Part shown: positions 61,129 to 64,000 of the stretch, piece after piece
How positions within the stretch are numbered: position 1 is the stretch's first letter
Layout: each line of letters starts with the position of its first letter
NCBI GenBank assembly: GCA_964534125.1
Contig: CAZHOJ010000009.1
Coordinates: 62,001-126,000 of the forward strand
DNA: 64,000 nucleotides
Reading direction: 5' to 3'
From: 2-02-FULL-55-14 sp964534125
GTDB lineage: Bacteria > Bacteroidota > Ignavibacteria > UBA10030
The notes under the pieces: model-generated
Database searches by the model: none
What the model was told of the DNA's origin: nothing
The model's input: only the letters and a program-made list of their open reading frames with translations
Program-made: the position numbers and the translations under genes

Positions 61129-62852
61129 TGGTCGATGATCCCGAGCTTCTGCTTCAGCGAGAGTTTGGACGGGTCCCGGTCGTATGCCCTCTGCCATTGC
61201 TCGCGCGCTTTATCGGGCTGTCCAAGTTTCTCGTAGACGTCCCCAAGATGCTCAAGGACGACCGGGCTTGCATCCCCGGTCGCGACAGCCTCCTCGATGT
61301 AGCGACGCGCCTCCTCGTAATTCCCAAGCTTGAAATGGATCCAGCCGATTGTGTCGAGGTACGATGAATTGTCCGGGTCGGCGGCAACGGCCATCGTCGC
61401 CATACTGAGGGCACGTTCGAGCTGCAACCCGCGTTCCGAAAGGCTGTAGCTGTAGTTGTTCAGGACGAGCGCATTGGTCGAGTCGATCCGCAGGGCCTTT
61501 TCGTAGAGGCTGTCTGATTCCGAGAACTGGTCCAGCCCATCGAGCGTCAACGCCAGAGAGCTGAGCACATTGACGTCGTTCGGATTCAGCCTGTGGGCCT
61601 TCCGGAGCTCGATCGCTGCATCCTCAGGTTCGCCGGACTGCGAATGCGCGAGGCCCAGCAGCAGGTAGACCCTGAAGTCATTGGGGAGCGTCTGACGGGC
61701 ACGGTACATGGATGTGAAGACATTCTCATAGTCCCCCCGCTCGAAGTAGATGGATCCCAGGAACCACCAGGCGTCGCCGTTCCGCGGTTCGAGCTCTGTC
61801 ACCCTGGAGAATGAGGCAGCAGCGACCGAATCCTGCCCGGCGTTGAGCGCGATCGCGCCGAGGTACCAATGCGGCCGCCAATCGAGCGGCTGTTCGTCCC
61901 GGGCCTTCTGGAATACCTCCCTGGCGGCGATGCCCAGGGCGGTGTCACGTTCTGACTGGCTGAACAATGAGACACCGATGCGTACGCGCACTTCGGGGTG
62001 GAGGTCGGGACGAGAGACGATCGACCGGAAGAGAACAAGGGCCCGCTGCGTATCCCCGCGTTCGAGATACATCTCGGCGAGCACCAGCGAGACATCCGCG
62101 TCATCGGGCCGCACATCGTGCATCGATTCGAGCAATGCGAGCGCATCGTCATTCCGGCCTGCCTTACTGTAGGTCTCCGCGAGCTGCCGTTTGAGTGCGT
62201 CATTGCTCGGGTCCAGCCGGAGCATTGCCTCGAAGTCAGAGACCGCTTCGTCGTATCTGCCCAGAGTGCTATGGATCTCCGCCGTCTGCAGGAGCAGTTC
62301 CCAGGTCTCGCCCTCACGGTCCATCAGCTTCTCGTACAGCTCGAGCGCCCTCAGCGGTTGCTGCGTCTGAAGAAGATTCGCAAGGCTGTAGAGGGAGCGG
62401 TTCTGAAGGGAATCGATACGCAGGATGGCCTCATACTCGCGGATAGCAAGGTCGCGCTGGAAAGCGTTCACGTAGACCTGTGCAAGCTGGTCCCGGTAGG
62501 CGATGTTCATTGAATCCCGGGCGACCGCTTCCCGCGCATACTCGCTGGCGCGGGCATGCTTGTTCAGCTCCGTAAAGTCCTTCGAGAGCGCGTACATCGC
62601 TGCTGCGTTGTCGGGATCAAGGCGGAGGACCTCCTGGTATTCCAGGATCGCTTCAGCGAACTTTCCTTGGGCATCGAGCGATGCGCCCTCGATAAAGTGG
62701 CCGAGGATGCGCTGTTGTGTCAGGGTCTGCTGACTGAGGTGTCGGCCGGAAACAGCTTCTCCGGGCCGCCCGGAGGCAGTGTCCAGGGATGGCCCGCATC
62801 CGGCAAGGGCGGTCCCGAGGGCGATCAGGAGGATGAAAGGCTGTTTCAACAT
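61125..62852 (-). CDS. TPR lipoprotein, about 13 repeats
   Basis: A 575-residue lipoprotein (LIALGTALAGC, C about 18). Around 13 TPR-like helices pairs follow, for instance AILEYQEVLRLDPDNAAAMY, AIREYEAILRIDSLQNRSLY, AVSDFEAMLRLDPSNDALKR and SLYEKALRIDSTNALVLNNY. It is a large periplasmic scaffold. It overlaps the DUF4292 gene by 4 bp and heads the TPR, DUF4292, EnvC-like, membrane-protein run. I placed the start at 62852 where the lipobox leader begins; the frame continues upstream without structure over the divergent promoter. Divergent from the ATP-grasp-like gene by 52 bp. Confidence 0.86.
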   Translation of the reverse strand: MLKQPFILLIALGTALAGCGPSLDTASGRPGEAVSGRHLSQQTLTQQRILGHFIEGASLDAQGKFAEAILEYQEVLRLDPDNAAAMYALSKDFTELNKHARASEYAREAVARDSMNIAYRDQLAQVYVNAFQRDLAIREYEAILRIDSLQNRSLYSLANLLQTQQPLRALELYEKLMDREGETWELLLQTAEIHSTLGRYDEAVSDFEAMLRLDPSNDALKRQLAETYSKAGRNDDALALLESMHDVRPDDADVSLVLAEMYLERGDTQRALVLFRSIVSRPDLHPEVRVRIGVSLFSQSERDTALGIAAREVFQKARDEQPLDWRPHWYLGAIALNAGQDSVAAASFSRVTELEPRNGDAWWFLGSIYFERGDYENVFTSMYRARQTLPNDFRVYLLLGLAHSQSGEPEDAAIELRKAHRLNPNDVNVLSSLALTLDGLDQFSESDSLYEKALRIDSTNALVLNNYSYSLSERGLQLERALSMATMAVAADPDNSSYLDTIGWIHFKLGNYEEARRYIEEAVATGDASPVVLEHLGDVYEKLGQPDKAREQWQRAYDRDPSKLSLKQKLGIIDQ

Positions 62853-62904
62853 AAAAAAGAAATATATTGAAGATGGTTCCGACTTACAACCAGACACCGT
62901 TCCT

Positions 62905-63873
62905 ATGAGCATGAATGAACACGGAATGCAGCGGATCGCTGACCTGAGCATCGCCTGGACGTGGAGGTATGATGAACCTTTCGTCGCGGCCATGAGGGAG
63001 GCGTGCACCCGGCATGGTCTCGACCTGCTCGAGATCACCGAACAGAACGTCGAACAGGTGACGCGCGGCGTCCTCGACGGATCGTTACACATCCGATGGT
63101 TCTTCGACCGGGCATCGGACGAGCATGATGCGTTCCGGACGCTCGCCTCCTTCCTGCTGAAGGAGCATCGTTCGGGCAGGCCTGGCCATGTGGTCTTCGT
63201 CAATCCGACCGATGACTCCCGGCGTGCAGCAGACAAAGCGACAATGCATCTCGAGTTCATCACGCATGGTATCCATGTGCCCCACACGATCATCCTGTCC
63301 GCGTATGCATCAGAGCCGGAGCTCGTGCTCCCGCCGGACGATGTTGCGTACCTCGGGAGCCCGTTCGTGATCAAGCCGGCGAATACGACCGGTGGGGGGA
63401 CAGGGGTCTTCATGGATGCGAGAACGGTGAAGGACATTGATCGTCATCGCATGACCTACGACAAGGACAAATACCTTCTGCAACGGAGGATCTCGCCGGC
63501 GTACCTTGGCAAGTCGAGAGCATGGTTCCGGATCTTCTATGCTTTTGGAGAGACGGCTCTCTGCTGGTGGGATGATCAGACCCATGTCTATGAGTTGGTC
63601 ACAGCAGACGAAGAAAGGAAGTTCGGATTGCATGAACTCCGTGATGCCATACGAACGATCGCAGATATCTGTCGCCTCGATTTCTTCTCATCTGAGTTCG
63701 CGCAGGTCTTCGACGCTTCCTATGTCTCGGTGGACTATGTGAACGAACTGTGTGATATGCGCCCGAAATCAACGACTCCTGACGGCGTTCCGGATGAACT
63801 GCTGCTTTGGGTCGCAGATCGGATGGCCGACTGCATCGTGCAGGCCCGTGAAATCGAGAAGTCAAAGGCTTAG
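62905..63873 (+). CDS. ATP-grasp-like protein, unknown substrate
   Basis: A 322-residue cytoplasmic protein. Its middle shows an ATP-grasp pattern: SPFVIKPANTTGGGTGVFMD (nucleotide Lys and glycine-rich loop, about 153-172), YDKDKYLLQRRISPA (about 187-201) and SVDYVNELCDMRPKS near the end, with Asp and Asn as metal ligands. Residues 1-110 form the domain before it, beginning ADLSIAWTWRYDE. Relatives join a carboxylate to an amine with ATP. The substrate is unknown. ATG 62905 is used; ATG 62911 is two codons later. It diverges from the TPR gene, sharing a 52-bp control region. Confidence 0.75.
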   Translation: MSMNEHGMQRIADLSIAWTWRYDEPFVAAMREACTRHGLDLLEITEQNVEQVTRGVLDGSLHIRWFFDRASDEHDAFRTLASFLLKEHRSGRPGHVVFVNPTDDSRRAADKATMHLEFITHGIHVPHTIILSAYASEPELVLPPDDVAYLGSPFVIKPANTTGGGTGVFMDARTVKDIDRHRMTYDKDKYLLQRRISPAYLGKSRAWFRIFYAFGETALCWWDDQTHVYELVTADEERKFGLHELRDAIRTIADICRLDFFSSEFAQVFDASYVSVDYVNELCDMRPKSTTPDGVPDELLLWVADRMADCIVQAREIEKSKA

Positions 63874-64000
63874 AAGCTTGACTTTCAACCATGGGTTTAA
63901 TAAGTTAGCCCCAAATACATTACCTGCGACGGACTTGACTCCGGGAGAGAAATCTTTCGAACTCGGGGCATGTTCCGGAGATGACGTGTGCGGTGGAAAC

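Noticed and set aside
62853..63437. N-terminal extension of 195 codons on the TPR lipoprotein
   Set aside because: It lies antisense to the ATP-grasp-like gene, and the lipoprotein leader begins at 62852.

Overview
The window is a gene-dense bacterial chromosome segment, roughly 55-60% GC by eye, from the Bacteroidota/Chlorobi/Ignavibacteria side of the tree. Pointers to this are a SusC-like TonB-dependent receptor with a carboxypeptidase-like N-terminal domain, a PorV/PorQ-type outer-membrane protein, a secreted protein ending in a FlgD/T9SS-like Ig domain, many SPII lipoproteins starting C-[KE]-K-D-D, and DUF4292, DUF3108 and M28 secreted proteins. An Ignavibacteria-like lineage is my best inference; no rRNA is present to settle it.

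Layout. 1-1.1 kb: tRNA-His and tRNA-Glu among 7-bp-periodic repeats, with a frameshifted four-helix-bundle (S23/IVP) gene. 1.1-8.4 kb: MenA-like prenyltransferase, CPBP protease, zinc alcohol dehydrogenase, a membrane protein, an M23 peptidase overlapping an LpxL-type acyltransferase, and a serine beta-lactamase-fold hydrolase. 8.4-17.5 kb: membrane pyrophosphatase, DUF2135-like lipoprotein, GAF-GGDEF protein with a degenerate active site, B12-radical SAM protein, a truncated sodium/solute symporter and two uncharacterised genes. 17.7-25 kb: tricorn-type protease, DEAD-box helicase and a compact queD-queE-queF-queC operon for queuosine precursor synthesis. 25-35 kb: DUF2339 membrane protein, a receiver protein lacking its phospho-acceptor Asp, and a secretion/receptor cluster (TonB receptor, 1160-residue surface protein, PorV-like protein). 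35.7-38.6 kb: MarR regulator, multihaem cytochrome c and double-rhodanese lipoprotein, probably one operon. 38.8-48.2 kb: secreted hydrolases, two NAD-dependent epimerases, a MITE-like element next to two microprotein genes, a DUF3108 protein, a Spy-like protein and a Tat-exported phosphoesterase. 48.3-54 kb: central metabolism, with a phosphofructokinase carrying PPi-type residues, a creatininase-family amidohydrolase, transketolase and an aminotransferase. 54-64 kb: envelope genes, an ECF sigma/anti-sigma/TonB_C operon, tRNA-Pro, an EnvC-like/DUF4292/TPR lipoprotein operon and a divergent ATP-grasp-like gene.

The least explained signal is a set of intergenic arrays with a strict 7-bp period at about eight places. 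They use three recurring word families (CAGTAGT, GAACCGT, GAAGATT), are often arranged as inverted pairs, and in one case supply the stop codon of a gene. A second class has a 9-bp period with the core CGCAAAG. One inverted heptamer pair brackets the four-helix-bundle gene.
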